DNA from: Paenibacillus piscarius
GTDB lineage: Bacteria > Bacillota > Bacilli > Paenibacillales > Paenibacillaceae
DNA length: 64,000 nucleotides
Assembly (NCBI RefSeq): GCF_022234545.1
Contig: NZ_JAIEUI010000011.1
Location: 124,001-188,000 of the forward strand
Reading direction: 5' to 3'
Part shown: positions 51,559 through 60,459 of the stretch, piece after piece
How positions within the stretch are numbered: the stretch's first letter is position 1
Layout: each line of letters starts with the position of its first letter
The notes under the pieces: model-generated
Databases searched by the model: none
Told to the model about the DNA's origin: nothing
Seen by the model: the letters and a program-made list of their open reading frames with translations, nothing else
Program-made: the position numbers and the translations under genes

Positions 51559-54213
51559 ATGGAGTATTACCGCCGCAGTGTAACCGAAACGCTGGATGAA
51601 ATCCGCAGCTCTACGGGCGGACTAACAACTGCCGAAGCCGCCAGCCGGCTGGAACGGGACGGCTATAACGAGTTGAAGGGCAAGCAGAAGGACCCGCTCT
51701 GGAAGCTGTTCCTGGAGAACTTCAAAGACCCGATGGTTATCGTGCTGCTGATCGCGGCAACGGTGCAGATTGTGATGGGCCATCTGATGGAGTCCATCAT
51801 TATCTTCGTGGTGCTGATTCTGAATGCAGTGATCAGCGTGGTTCAGACCCGCAAGGCGGAAGGCTCGCTGGACGCGCTGCGCAAGATGTCTGCGCCCGAA
51901 GCCAAGGTTATCCGGGACGGGGCGCTGCTGTCCATTCCGGCCAGGGAGCTGGTCCGGGGCGATATTGTGTTCCTGGAGGCCGGCGATTACGTGCCTGCTG
52001 ACGGCCGGATTATCGAGTCAGGAAGCCTGCGAATTGACGAAGGGATGTTAACCGGCGAATCGGAAGCCGTGGAGAAGCATACGGAGCAGATCAAGCAGGA
52101 TGTACCGCTGGGTGACCGGCGCAATATGGCCTTCAGCGGCTCGCTGGTCGTCTACGGCCGGGGAACGCTGGTCATTACGGGAACGGCGCTGGATACGGAG
52201 ATCGGGAAGATCGCCGGGCTGATCGAGAGTGCGGAAGCGAAGCAGACGCCACTGCAGCGCAAGCTGGAGGGCTTCAGCAAGAAGCTGGGGATCGCCGTCC
52301 TGCTGCTGTCCATCCTCATCTTCGCCATTCAGGCGGCCCGCGTGTGGCTCACGAAGGATACGGTGGATACGGGTGAAGCGATTCTGAGCGCCCTCATGTT
52401 CGCTGTAGCAGTAGCCGTTGCCGCGATCCCCGAGGCCCTGTCTTCTATTGTAACGATCGTGCTGTCCGTGGGTACGAACAAGATGGCCCGACAGAATGCC
52501 ATCATCCGCAAGCTGCCCGCCGTGGAAGCCTTGGGCTCAACAAGTGTAATCTGCACGGATAAGACCGGAACACTGACCCAGAATAAGATGACGGTTGTTG
52601 ATTATTACCTCCCTGGAGGGCCCAAGGAGCAGTTCGACCTGAAGGCCGATGAGTGGTCGGAGGAAGCCCGCAAGCTGCTGCATATCGCCGTGCTCTGCAA
52701 CGATTCCAACATTAATGAGGAAGGCAAAGAACTGGGCGACCCGACCGAGGTGGCGCTGATCGCGTTCAGCAACAGCAAGGACAAGGATTACCGCGAGATC
52801 CGCGATAACTTCCCGCGCGAGGCCGAGCTGCCGTTCGACTCTGAACGCAAGCTGATGACAACGCTGCACACCTTCAGCGGGCAAAAGGCGCTGCTGACCA
52901 AAGGCGGCCCGGATGTCCTGTTCAGCCGCTGCACCCGTGTGCTGCTGGAGGGCGAAGAGGTCCCGCTGACAGCGGAGGTACTCGAACGCTTCCAGGAAGC
53001 GAACGAGCAGTTCTCCGGCAGAGCGCTGCGCGTGCTTGCTTACGCTTATAAGAATGTGCCGGATACGATGACCGAGGTGGGCCTGGATGATGAGCAGGAC
53101 CTGGTGCTGGTCGGCCTCTCGGCGATGATTGACCCGCCGCGTGAGGCTGTATATGGCTCGATTGCCGAGTCCAACAAGGCGGGAATCCGTACAATTATGA
53201 TTACCGGCGACCACAAGACCACCGCCCAGGCGATCGGCCGCGACATCGGGCTGATGGCGGAGAATGAGATCGCCGTCACCGGCCAGGAGCTGGACGCGAT
53301 GTCCGATGAGGAGCTCGACAACAGACTGGAGCAGATTGGCGTCTATGCCCGCGTCTCCCCGGAGAACAAGATCCGCATTGTCCGGGCCTGGCAGCGCAAA
53401 GGCAAAATCACCGCCATGACCGGGGACGGCGTCAACGACGCCCCCGCGCTGAAGCAGGCGGACATCGGGGTCGCCATGGGCAGCGGGACCGATGTCGCCA
53501 AGGACTCGGCCGCCATGATCCTCACCGATGATAACTTCGTATCGATCGTGAGCGCGGTGGCGGTCGGCCGGACGGTGTTCGATAACATCAAGAAGGCCAT
53601 TGCCTATCTGTTCGCCGGGAACCTGGGGGCGATTATCGCCATCCTGTTCGCCCTGATCTTCGACTGGATCAACCCGTTCACCGCGATCCAGCTCTTGTTC
53701 ATCAACCTGGCGAATGACTCCCTGCCCGCGATTGCCCTGGGCATGGAGAAGGCCGAGCCGGATGTGATGAGCCGCAAGCCGCGGGACATTAATGAAGGCA
53801 TCTTCGCAGGCGGCATGATGCAGGCCGTGGTTATGCGCGGCCTGCTGATCGGGATCGCCGTCATTATCTCCCAGTACATCGGGCTGCAGCATTCAGATGA
53901 GCTGGGCATTGCGATGGCCTTCACCACGCTGATCCTGGCGCGCACGCTGCAGACCTTCGCGGCCCGCTCCAACAGCCAGACCGCGATTGAGGCCGGCTTC
54001 TTCAGCAACAAATATGTCATCGGTGCGGTCATGATCTGCTTCGCCTTCTACGGCATCGCCGTCCTGCCCGGCGTCAGAGAGATTTTCTCGATCCCTGCCT
54101 CCTTCGGGCTGAATCACTGGCTGACTGCCACCGGCCTCGCCGTAGGCGCAGTCATTGTGATGGAGCTGGCGAAGCTGGTCCGCCGCCTCCTGCCTGCGAA
54201 GCAGACTGCTTAA
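51559..54213 (+). CDS. Calcium-type cation-transporting P-type ATPase
   Basis: An 884-residue P2A-type ATPase that pumps cations, probably Ca2+, out of the cytoplasm. An N-terminal cation ATPase domain is followed by transmembrane helices, the actuator loop with MLTGESEAVEK, helix 4 with VAAIPEALSSIV (Ca-ATPases have PEGLP here), the phosphorylation site CTDKTGTLTQNKM, the ATP-binding domain with TKGGPDVLF and the hinge MTGDGVNDAPALKQADIGVAMG. Helix 6 has NLANDSLPAIALG. The substitution of PEALS for PEGLP is worth noting. GAGAGGAG precedes the ATG. Control from an ECF promoter suggests induction by envelope stress. Confidence 0.92.
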   Translation: MEYYRRSVTETLDEIRSSTGGLTTAEAASRLERDGYNELKGKQKDPLWKLFLENFKDPMVIVLLIAATVQIVMGHLMESIIIFVVLILNAVISVVQTRKAEGSLDALRKMSAPEAKVIRDGALLSIPARELVRGDIVFLEAGDYVPADGRIIESGSLRIDEGMLTGESEAVEKHTEQIKQDVPLGDRRNMAFSGSLVVYGRGTLVITGTALDTEIGKIAGLIESAEAKQTPLQRKLEGFSKKLGIAVLLLSILIFAIQAARVWLTKDTVDTGEAILSALMFAVAVAVAAIPEALSSIVTIVLSVGTNKMARQNAIIRKLPAVEALGSTSVICTDKTGTLTQNKMTVVDYYLPGGPKEQFDLKADEWSEEARKLLHIAVLCNDSNINEEGKELGDPTEVALIAFSNSKDKDYREIRDNFPREAELPFDSERKLMTTLHTFSGQKALLTKGGPDVLFSRCTRVLLEGEEVPLTAEVLERFQEANEQFSGRALRVLAYAYKNVPDTMTEVGLDDEQDLVLVGLSAMIDPPREAVYGSIAESNKAGIRTIMITGDHKTTAQAIGRDIGLMAENEIAVTGQELDAMSDEELDNRLEQIGVYARVSPENKIRIVRAWQRKGKITAMTGDGVNDAPALKQADIGVAMGSGTDVAKDSAAMILTDDNFVSIVSAVAVGRTVFDNIKKAIAYLFAGNLGAIIAILFALIFDWINPFTAIQLLFINLANDSLPAIALGMEKAEPDVMSRKPRDINEGIFAGGMMQAVVMRGLLIGIAVIISQYIGLQHSDELGIAMAFTTLILARTLQTFAARSNSQTAIEAGFFSNKYVIGAVMICFAFYGIAVLPGVREIFSIPASFGLNHWLTATGLAVGAVIVMELAKLVRRLLPAKQTA

Positions 54214-54235
54214 GCCAGGCTAAATTAACAGTAAG

Positions 54236-54273
54236 AAGCCTGCACTCCCGGTATGGGGGTGCAGGCTTTTTAT
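54236..54273 (+). terminator. Terminator of the P-type ATPase gene
   Basis: AAGCCTGCACTCCC and GGGGGTGCAGGCTT pair over about 13 positions, followed by TTTTTA. The convergent kimA gene ends just to the right and may use the same hairpin. Confidence 0.88.
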
Positions 54274-54279
54274 AGTCAA

Positions 54280-56106
54280 TCACTTTTTCAAATGATAAGG
54301 CACTGTAGTAACAATTACATCGCTGCGGAGCAGCAGACGGGCGCGTATCAGCAGACTCGATTGATTATGCAGGATATTATGCCAGCCTTTCTTCGGAATG
54401 AACTGGGGAATAATTACCGTGACCCTATGGTTCAGCTCTGCGGCCTTCCAATTCACTTTATCGATAAACTTGGTCAATGGCTGTACGATGCTTCTATAAG
54501 GAGTATACAGGGTGACTAACCTTACGTCCGGCTGCCACTTTCTCCACTTCTCCTCGAACACCGCTTCATCCTCCCGCTCGAAGGGCACATAGACGGCTAT
54601 AATCTGCTGCGGAGACAGCGACTTGGCATATTCCAGGGAGTTCATCACGACATGAGTGATTCCGGCAACCGGCACGATAATGACATTGCCTTCAATCTTG
54701 ATCGTTTCCTCACAGGTCGTAATTCTAAGCTGGTCCGCAATCGCCTCATAATGCTTATGAATCCGGTGGAACACCAGGAGCAGAATCGGCAGGAAGACAA
54801 ATACCGGCCATACCTGAGTAAACTTGGTCACGAAGAACATCATCGTCACCACGAAGCTGATTAGAGCGCCAACGGTGTTGATGATGAGCTTTTGCACCCA
54901 GCCCGCAGGCTTCTCCCGGAGCCATTTCACCATCATCCCGCTCTGCGACAACGTAAAGGGAATAAACACACCTACAGCATATAAAGGAATCAGTTGCTCC
55001 GTTTTCCCCTCAAAGACATAAATCAGAAGCATGGACAGAATACCCAATATGATAATACCGTTGGAGTAACCCAGCCGGTCCCCCCGCATGGTGAACATTC
55101 GCGGAATGAATTTATCCTTGGCAAGGTTCACAGCCAGCAACGGAAAGGCGGAATAACCGGTATTGGCAGCCAGGATCAGGATTAATGCAGTCGTTCCCTG
55201 GATAAAATAGTACACCGCATTCCGGCCAAAGGTCTGCTCGGCAATTTGCGAGACCACAGTGACGTCAGCGCGGGGAGCAATCCCGTAATAATAGGCTAAC
55301 AGCACAATGCCTGAGAACATCACAGCCAGTAATACGCCCATGGCGATTAAGGTTTTGGAGGCGTTGGACGCTTCCGGGCTTTTGAAATTCGGTATGGCAT
55401 TGGAGATCGCTTCTACCCCCGTTAATGCCGAGCTCCCGGAAGAAAATGCACGCAATAACAGAAATAAGCTGACCCCCGCCACCGGAGTCCCCAGCGAAGT
55501 ATGCAGCTCTGCCGGTACGTTGCCCGACAAGATGTTGTACAGACCTGTACCAATCAGGATGAATAAGGCCAGGACGAATAAATAAACCGGATAAGCGAGG
55601 ACAGAAGCAGATTCCGTCACCCCTCTTAAGTTCAGAATCGTGATCAGCAGCACAAAAGCAATGGCAATCACCACTTTATGCTCATGCAGGCTTGGAAACG
55701 CTGAGGTGATGGCATCCGTACCTGCCGATATGCTTACAGCAACCGTTAGAATATAGTCAACCAGCAGCGAACCGCCAGCAATTAACCCCGGGTACTTGCC
55801 CAGGTTCTCCTTGGACACCACATAGGCGCCCCCGCCGTGGGAATAAGCAAAAATAATCTGCCGGTAAGACAGAATGAGCGCGGTCAGCAGGATCAGCACA
55901 CCCAGCGCAATCGGGATCGAATACCAGAAGGCGGCCGCCCCAATCGTAACCAGCACAATCAGAATCTGCTCCGGCCCGTAAGCAACGGATGACAGCGCAT
56001 CAGAAGACAGGATCGCCAGCGCTTTCTTTTTATTTAACTTTTGCTCTCCGAGTTCACTGGACTTTAAGGGCCTGCCAATTAAAAACCGTTTTAAAAATGA
56101 AATCAC
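54280..56106 (-). CDS. kimA: KimA-type potassium importer
   Basis: A 608-residue APC-superfamily transporter very similar to Bacillus subtilis KimA (YdaO), a high-affinity proton-coupled K+ importer inhibited by c-di-AMP. It keeps KRFLIGRPLKS, SSDALSSVAYG (Asp36 and Tyr43, positions I recall as part of the K+ site), LLVDYILTVAVSISAGTDAI and a C-terminal cytoplasmic USP-like domain. The start is a GTG matching the N-terminus of the family; the ribosome site is weak. In Bacillus the gene is under a c-di-AMP riboswitch, but I do not see that motif here. The leader instead has a simple terminator. Confidence 0.92.
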   Translation of the reverse strand: MISFLKRFLIGRPLKSSELGEQKLNKKKALAILSSDALSSVAYGPEQILIVLVTIGAAAFWYSIPIALGVLILLTALILSYRQIIFAYSHGGGAYVVSKENLGKYPGLIAGGSLLVDYILTVAVSISAGTDAITSAFPSLHEHKVVIAIAFVLLITILNLRGVTESASVLAYPVYLFVLALFILIGTGLYNILSGNVPAELHTSLGTPVAGVSLFLLLRAFSSGSSALTGVEAISNAIPNFKSPEASNASKTLIAMGVLLAVMFSGIVLLAYYYGIAPRADVTVVSQIAEQTFGRNAVYYFIQGTTALILILAANTGYSAFPLLAVNLAKDKFIPRMFTMRGDRLGYSNGIIILGILSMLLIYVFEGKTEQLIPLYAVGVFIPFTLSQSGMMVKWLREKPAGWVQKLIINTVGALISFVVTMMFFVTKFTQVWPVFVFLPILLLVFHRIHKHYEAIADQLRITTCEETIKIEGNVIIVPVAGITHVVMNSLEYAKSLSPQQIIAVYVPFEREDEAVFEEKWRKWQPDVRLVTLYTPYRSIVQPLTKFIDKVNWKAAELNHRVTVIIPQFIPKKGWHNILHNQSSLLIRARLLLRSDVIVTTVPYHLKK

Positions 56107-56144
56107 TCAGCTTCACCACTCGCTTGTTATTTGTAGGACACAAC

Positions 56145-56176
56145 AAAAAACACCACAGAAGACTATTCCGTGGTGT
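56145..56176 (-). terminator. Leader terminator upstream of kimA
   Basis: On the minus strand ACACCAC and GTGGTGT pair, with further partial pairing inside, followed by TTTTTT. It lies 39 bases before the kimA start and after the stop of the upstream gene. It is either the terminator of that gene or an attenuator. Confidence 0.75.
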
Positions 56177-56225
56177 ACAACATATCATGCCCGGCATTAA
56201 TATAGCGTTAAGGAATACGCCAAGA

Positions 56226-56246
56226 CATTAAGATTGCATTAAGATT
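56226..56246 (-). promoter_or_regulatory. 11-bp direct repeat upstream of kimA
   Basis: AATCTTAATG occurs twice on the minus strand, one helical turn (11 bp) apart, which is the pattern of OmpR/PhoP-type regulator sites. The second copy overlaps the stop codon of the DUF5071 gene. Confidence 0.4.
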
Positions 56247-57003
56247 ATTCTCTGGCTGGAGCATGACCTGGGCCCATACACTCGCTAATCAGTTCCCCGA
56301 TTTCACTTACGAGGTCATGAAGACTAGATTTCCGGTAACAGAAGCTGAATTCTTCCCGATGCTGCTCCATATAAGCTTTGGACAATCCAAATTGGGCGCT
56401 CACTTCACTGAATCCTCTTTCCAGCGCTTCACAATCGATGACGGGATGCGCGTTGTCCAGCTCCACAATTTCTGCAAGGGCTCTCTGTTTCTTGTCCTCT
56501 AATAGTAGCTGAACGGCTTCAGCCGTATAGATCTGGTGGACCCATAGAATCCGCAGTGCCTTCAGGCCTATCGTTCCTCCTTCAGTCAGCCGGATTAGCT
56601 CCTCCTGAAGCTGTGCGATCTGCTCCGAGTTCCAGTGATCAAGGATCACTTCGAAAATCCAATACATCCAATCCTCATCTTGACTCTGATTCCTGAACAC
56701 CTCTTGAATATAGGGAATTAACGGATCACCGATCTCTCTCAAAAAAGGAGCAATCCGGCGAGCTCCCGGCCAATTCATGTCCTGAACCCACTCCAGCAGT
56801 CCCGGCAGGATCGGCTTCACGCGGGGATAGCCCAGCTTAACAATAACCTCCGCCGCTCCGTCCCAATACTCTTTGCCCAGCGGCTGCAGCAATAGATGAA
56901 GCTCTTCGTCGCGGATGTCCTGGAGCGTCTGAATAGCCTCAGCTTGTTCTGCTGCTGGTGTGTCCCAGTCCAGCTTTTGAATAAGTGCTTGAATGTCTTC
57001 CAC
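56245..57003 (-). CDS. DUF5071-type protein
   Basis: A 252-residue soluble helical protein. The segment NWPGARRIAPFLREIGDPLIPYIQEVF and the following WIFEVILDHW match the DUF5071 family, which has HEAT-like helix pairs and no established function. The frame extends into the upstream gene, but a GTG at 57003 six bases after AGAGGG gives a start that avoids the overlap. It is probably cotranscribed with the membrane hydrolase gene upstream. Confidence 0.65.
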   Translation of the reverse strand: MEDIQALIQKLDWDTPAAEQAEAIQTLQDIRDEELHLLLQPLGKEYWDGAAEVIVKLGYPRVKPILPGLLEWVQDMNWPGARRIAPFLREIGDPLIPYIQEVFRNQSQDEDWMYWIFEVILDHWNSEQIAQLQEELIRLTEGGTIGLKALRILWVHQIYTAEAVQLLLEDKKQRALAEIVELDNAHPVIDCEALERGFSEVSAQFGLSKAYMEQHREEFSFCYRKSSLHDLVSEIGELISECMGPGHAPARE

Positions 57004-57028
57004 GCGCTGCCCTCTACTTTGCAATAGT

Positions 57029-57970
57029 CTATTCCCTCTGTCCCTCCGCCCAAGCTCCATCCTTATAGATGAAAAGGCGGGGATTCCCTTCCCGGTCCCG
57101 TGCAACAACCTCTGCGGCGGGGCCTTGTCTACTCTCCTCTCTCACTTCAAATGTAGCTTCATCTTCAGCAGCAGGCAACCGGTACACGTTCTCCAGCCCG
57201 TCTTTTCCCGAATTGTTGCGCACCACGTCACCCTTCATGGCATAGATCAGGTTAAGATCCAACCGGATACCGCCGCCCGGGATAGGCAATACGCCCAGAA
57301 TTCTGCGCTGGGAGTCGATGACGTCAAACCCCATTTTCCAAAAATCACTTAGCTTGTGCACCCGGTTATCCCCGAGCGGAGCCACCTGTACGGCTGCCTG
57401 GGGAGTGAGCGTGAATTTACGCGGAAGCCCTTGCTCCAGTTGCATTAGCATGGCAAGCTTAAAGCCGAGATACAGGACAATACACACAGCACCGGTTACA
57501 CTCAGCACCCGTCTCCTGCCCAAAGGCATTGGAAGCACGAAACTCATAACTACCACTAACATAGGCACCCAAACCGTCGGATCACCGAGATAGATCAATG
57601 GCAGCGTATATGCCTCACTGGACAGCGGGTAGACCAGATGAACTCCATGCCCCAGATAGTCCACCAGTATATGCCCCAGCACACTCCCCGCCAGACACAG
57701 ATACAGCTGGATATACGAATATTTCTTCAATAGAAGCTTGAATATGAACACGATTGGCACCATAACCAGCCCCATGACGACAATGGAATGCGACCAAGGA
57801 GACACATACCTGTTCCCCAAGAGATCCGGCACAATTCCCAAGAGCGAGGCCAGTCCGAGCAACACCACTTTTTCCTTAAAAGAAATCGCCTTGCGCATAA
57901 GCACCATCGATACAATGAAACTGCCCGTAAGCAGATGTGTCATCACATGCATAGCCAATATCATAGACAT
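57029..57970 (-). CDS. YdjM-like membrane-bound metal-dependent hydrolase
   Basis: A 313-residue membrane protein. Family landmarks are the early His (MHVMTHLLTGSF), GIVPDLLGNRYVSPWSHSI and LGHILVDYLGHGVHLVYPLS; conserved His and Asp residues suggest metal binding. Four or five helices fill the first 190 residues. The last 120 residues form an outside or cytoplasmic soluble tail (DLNLIYAMKGDVVRNNSG). The PF04307 family is called a metal-dependent hydrolase, but I know of no proven substrate. GGGGGA precedes the ATG. Confidence 0.75.
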   Translation of the reverse strand: MSMILAMHVMTHLLTGSFIVSMVLMRKAISFKEKVVLLGLASLLGIVPDLLGNRYVSPWSHSIVVMGLVMVPIVFIFKLLLKKYSYIQLYLCLAGSVLGHILVDYLGHGVHLVYPLSSEAYTLPLIYLGDPTVWVPMLVVVMSFVLPMPLGRRRVLSVTGAVCIVLYLGFKLAMLMQLEQGLPRKFTLTPQAAVQVAPLGDNRVHKLSDFWKMGFDVIDSQRRILGVLPIPGGGIRLDLNLIYAMKGDVVRNNSGKDGLENVYRLPAAEDEATFEVREESRQGPAAEVVARDREGNPRLFIYKDGAWAEGQRE

Positions 57971-58076
57971 CTGTGATCCCCCGCTTTGTTGTTAAGCTTT
58001 ATTCCTCAGAGCCTGGCAAGTTATAAACAAATGGAGCGGGGAAAAGGTTCATTTGTTATTCAAAAATCACTTAAAT

Positions 58077-59117
58077 TCAGTTTAAATATGCTTCCCGGGC
58101 GTCCTCAAAAATAGCAACTAATTGTTCCCGGATAGGATTGTCTCCCTTAAACTGTATATCATCAGCTGTGCTCTTAGAGTGAATTCCCTCATCCGTAGCA
58201 GGTACTTTCCCATAAACAACGCCACGGATAATGTATACACCAGGATCAGTGAGGCTCTCTCGCAAAAACAGCAAATATTCTTCATTTTCATTCATCAGCT
58301 GATATCCTAATGTGCTGTAAACTCTTGATGAGTCTGCTGCTGCATTTTCTTGAACAATGATGGTCTCCCCGCTGGACAATGTGTGGCCAGTATTATTTTT
58401 AAATACATCGCTCAGTACAAATTGGGATAATGTGCGATTGTCAATAACCAATCCGTTCACATCTTCTTTTTTCAGAACTATTTCCTGAGCTCCGGCCTTC
58501 GTTCCCTTAACAACAATATCTGTTTGTGCATCCATTTCTGAAAATGTTCCGTAGCTAATGGCGCTACTGTTTGTAATGGCGTAAGGAATTGTATTCGTCC
58601 CTGCCGTATCTTGAACGGTTAATGGTTCAAGCGAAGTAGCCGCTCTCTCATACTCAGCCCGACAAAAGGCTCTAGCTGAACTCATACTGAAATATAATCC
58701 GTCTTTCTCAAAGTATAAATACGGTATTCCATTCTCTTCAGCAATCCACTCCCCAGATACATCTTTAGAGAGCTCAACTTTTTTAGTCGAAGCAATCTCG
58801 TTAGTCGGTTTAAGTTCTTCTGTGGATTGAGTGATTGCACCACGAAAAAATACAATACGGACTTGATTGTCTTTAGCTTCAACACGATCCACAAAATCAT
58901 CGACACCTAGTTCTACTGTAGGAATGTAGACTTTATCTAATCCGGCTTTCTTAGCAGCTTCACGAATTTCATTTTTTTGTTCTGCGGTATAAGAGAACGG
59001 CTCTGTTTCTGTCATTCCTTCACCTTCACTATTGGCGGAATTTACATTCTGACTGCATCCTGCTAATAAAGCACCAAACAGCAATCCAATAATCACGACT
59101 TTCCCTTTGTAGTTCAT
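58077..59117 (-). CDS. Hypothetical lipoprotein
   Basis: I do not recognise the fold. This 346-residue product has a lipoprotein signal (GLLFGALLAGC, Cys21), a short polar linker and a soluble domain. A Lys/Glu-rich start (AEQKNEIREAAKKAGLDKV) is followed by several beta-strand-like segments and FKNNTGHTLSSGETIIVQ. Base composition is more AT-rich than the neighbouring genes, which may point to later acquisition. GGAGG stands before the ATG. It is flanked by long gaps and appears to be alone. Confidence 0.8.
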   Translation of the reverse strand: MNYKGKVVIIGLLFGALLAGCSQNVNSANSEGEGMTETEPFSYTAEQKNEIREAAKKAGLDKVYIPTVELGVDDFVDRVEAKDNQVRIVFFRGAITQSTEELKPTNEIASTKKVELSKDVSGEWIAEENGIPYLYFEKDGLYFSMSSARAFCRAEYERAATSLEPLTVQDTAGTNTIPYAITNSSAISYGTFSEMDAQTDIVVKGTKAGAQEIVLKKEDVNGLVIDNRTLSQFVLSDVFKNNTGHTLSSGETIIVQENAAADSSRVYSTLGYQLMNENEEYLLFLRESLTDPGVYIIRGVVYGKVPATDEGIHSKSTADDIQFKGDNPIREQLVAIFEDAREAYLN

Positions 59118-59303
59118 GGAATATCCTCCACTTGTCGATTGGTCACCTCACCATAATAGACTGAACTGTCCTTCCAAAAGTTGCATAATATTCTCAACTC
59201 AGTTTCTTTTTTGAAACTCTTATCAGGTCTAGCAAACTAAATCAGATGGGCGCTGAGAACAAAATCACCCTAACGAATGAATAAGATTACCCTCAGGCGA
59301 TAC
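59118..59303. other. Gap upstream of the lipoprotein gene
   Basis: It should contain the promoter of the lipoprotein gene on the minus strand. I see no gene. It leads into repeat array D. Confidence 0.5.
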
Positions 59304-59405
59304 AATGTATGCTGTTTTCCACATACATTCGGTCCGTGTGCTTGCTTGCGAGCAAATGTATGCTGTTTTCCACATACATTCGGTCCGTGTGCCTGCTTGC
59401 GAGTA
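59304..59405. repeat. 51-nt tandem repeat array D (two copies)
   Basis: Copies start at 59304 and 59355, exactly 51 bases apart and nearly identical. AATGTATG and CATACATT form an 8-bp stem around CTGTTTTCCA, followed by CGGTCCGTGTGC, which parallels ATTTGGTCCACAC in array C. Confidence 0.88.
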
Positions 59406-59505
59406 TATTAGAAGAAAATCATAGTTTCCTAAACAATCAAAATACAGCGGCGCCCTGGCCCCTCTAAGAGTCCCGGCTACCGCTGCTTATTCACCACATT
59501 ACTGT

Positions 59506-60252
59506 TTATTTACGGCGGGTTACCATCATAATCTCCATGCTCCCGAGCTGTAAGGGGTGCTTCCCGAATTGTCCCGGGTTACAGCCATATACGGCCTCTA
59601 CTGCGAACCCTTCACTCTCCAGAAGCATCTGTAATTCCCGAAAGGTAAAAGCGGTAGTATAGATCAACACCTCTTTGGATTCACCCTCGGGGCTGTGGAT
59701 CTCTTCTTTATCGATTACGGTGCAGGAATACGGGTCAAATAACGACTCATCCTGTATACGCCGGGCTAAGTTAAGCGCATTAATTACCGTAAGAACAAAT
59801 AAAGAACCCGGCTTCAGCGCCCGATGAACTCCTCTAAGGACCTTCCGGTGATTCTCTTCACTGCCCGCCAGTCCAAAGGCCCCTTCACACAGGCAAATCC
59901 CACCATCGAATTCCTGCTCAAACGATAACTCCCGCGCATCCGCCACCAGAAATGCTGCCGACAGTTTGTCCTTCGCAGCCTCCCGGTTCGCGTGCCTGAT
60001 AAATTCCGCAGAAATATCCACACCCGTTGTGCTAATTCCGCGCCGGGCCAATTCCAGACTATGCCGCCCCGGACCGCAGCCAATATCCAGGATACGAGTA
60101 TCCTGCCGCAGATTCATTAACTCCATTAAAAAATCTGCTTCCTGCATCGTTCCCTGGGCGAAACCGTATTTCAAATACTGCTCCCGCATGAAATCTCCGA
60201 TGGCTTCATAATAATCCCCACTGTACTCAAAGCCTGCTTGCGTATTCTTCAA
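59506..60252 (-). CDS. SAM-dependent methyltransferase
   Basis: A 248-residue class I methyltransferase. Motif I is RILDIGCGPGRHSLELA, motif II ends in GVDISAEFI, and a post-motif segment reads LFVLTVINAL. The layout resembles Methyltransf_25/11 members that act on small molecules. The start is TTG, seven bases after GGAGGG. A perfect 9-bp inverted repeat lies 29 bases upstream. The substrate is unknown. Confidence 0.85.
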   Translation of the reverse strand: MKNTQAGFEYSGDYYEAIGDFMREQYLKYGFAQGTMQEADFLMELMNLRQDTRILDIGCGPGRHSLELARRGISTTGVDISAEFIRHANREAAKDKLSAAFLVADARELSFEQEFDGGICLCEGAFGLAGSEENHRKVLRGVHRALKPGSLFVLTVINALNLARRIQDESLFDPYSCTVIDKEEIHSPEGESKEVLIYTTAFTFRELQMLLESEGFAVEAVYGCNPGQFGKHPLQLGSMEIMMVTRRK

Positions 60253-60280
60253 AAGCTATCCCTCCGTATCTATTGTGCCT

Positions 60281-60322
60281 ACACGGAAGTGGATTGGCGT
60301 GACAGCTTAACCCCTTCCGTGT
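60281..60322. repeat. Inverted repeat upstream of the methyltransferase gene
   Basis: ACACGGAAG (60281) and CTTCCGTGT (60314) are perfect 9-bp arms with further partial pairing inside. There is no T-run, so an operator or leader hairpin is more likely than a terminator. Confidence 0.5.
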
Positions 60323-60459
60323 CCCGAATGACAACGTTCAGCCTGTCAGCGCTTCTATTCATAAGTTCACTCGCTTTCCTTATTATGTAACTTCAGGGTA
60401 GATAATCGTAGCCGGGATGTCAAAAGAAAGAACTGTTATACTCATTCTGTACGGTTAGC

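Noticed and set aside
52537-53892. 451-codon open frame antisense to the P-type ATPase
   Set aside because: The sense strand encodes a clear P-type ATPase; the antisense frame is a product of GC-rich codon use.
56107-56244. ydaO-type c-di-AMP riboswitch upstream of kimA
   Set aside because: The gap is only about 140 bases and the expected conserved stretches are not visible.
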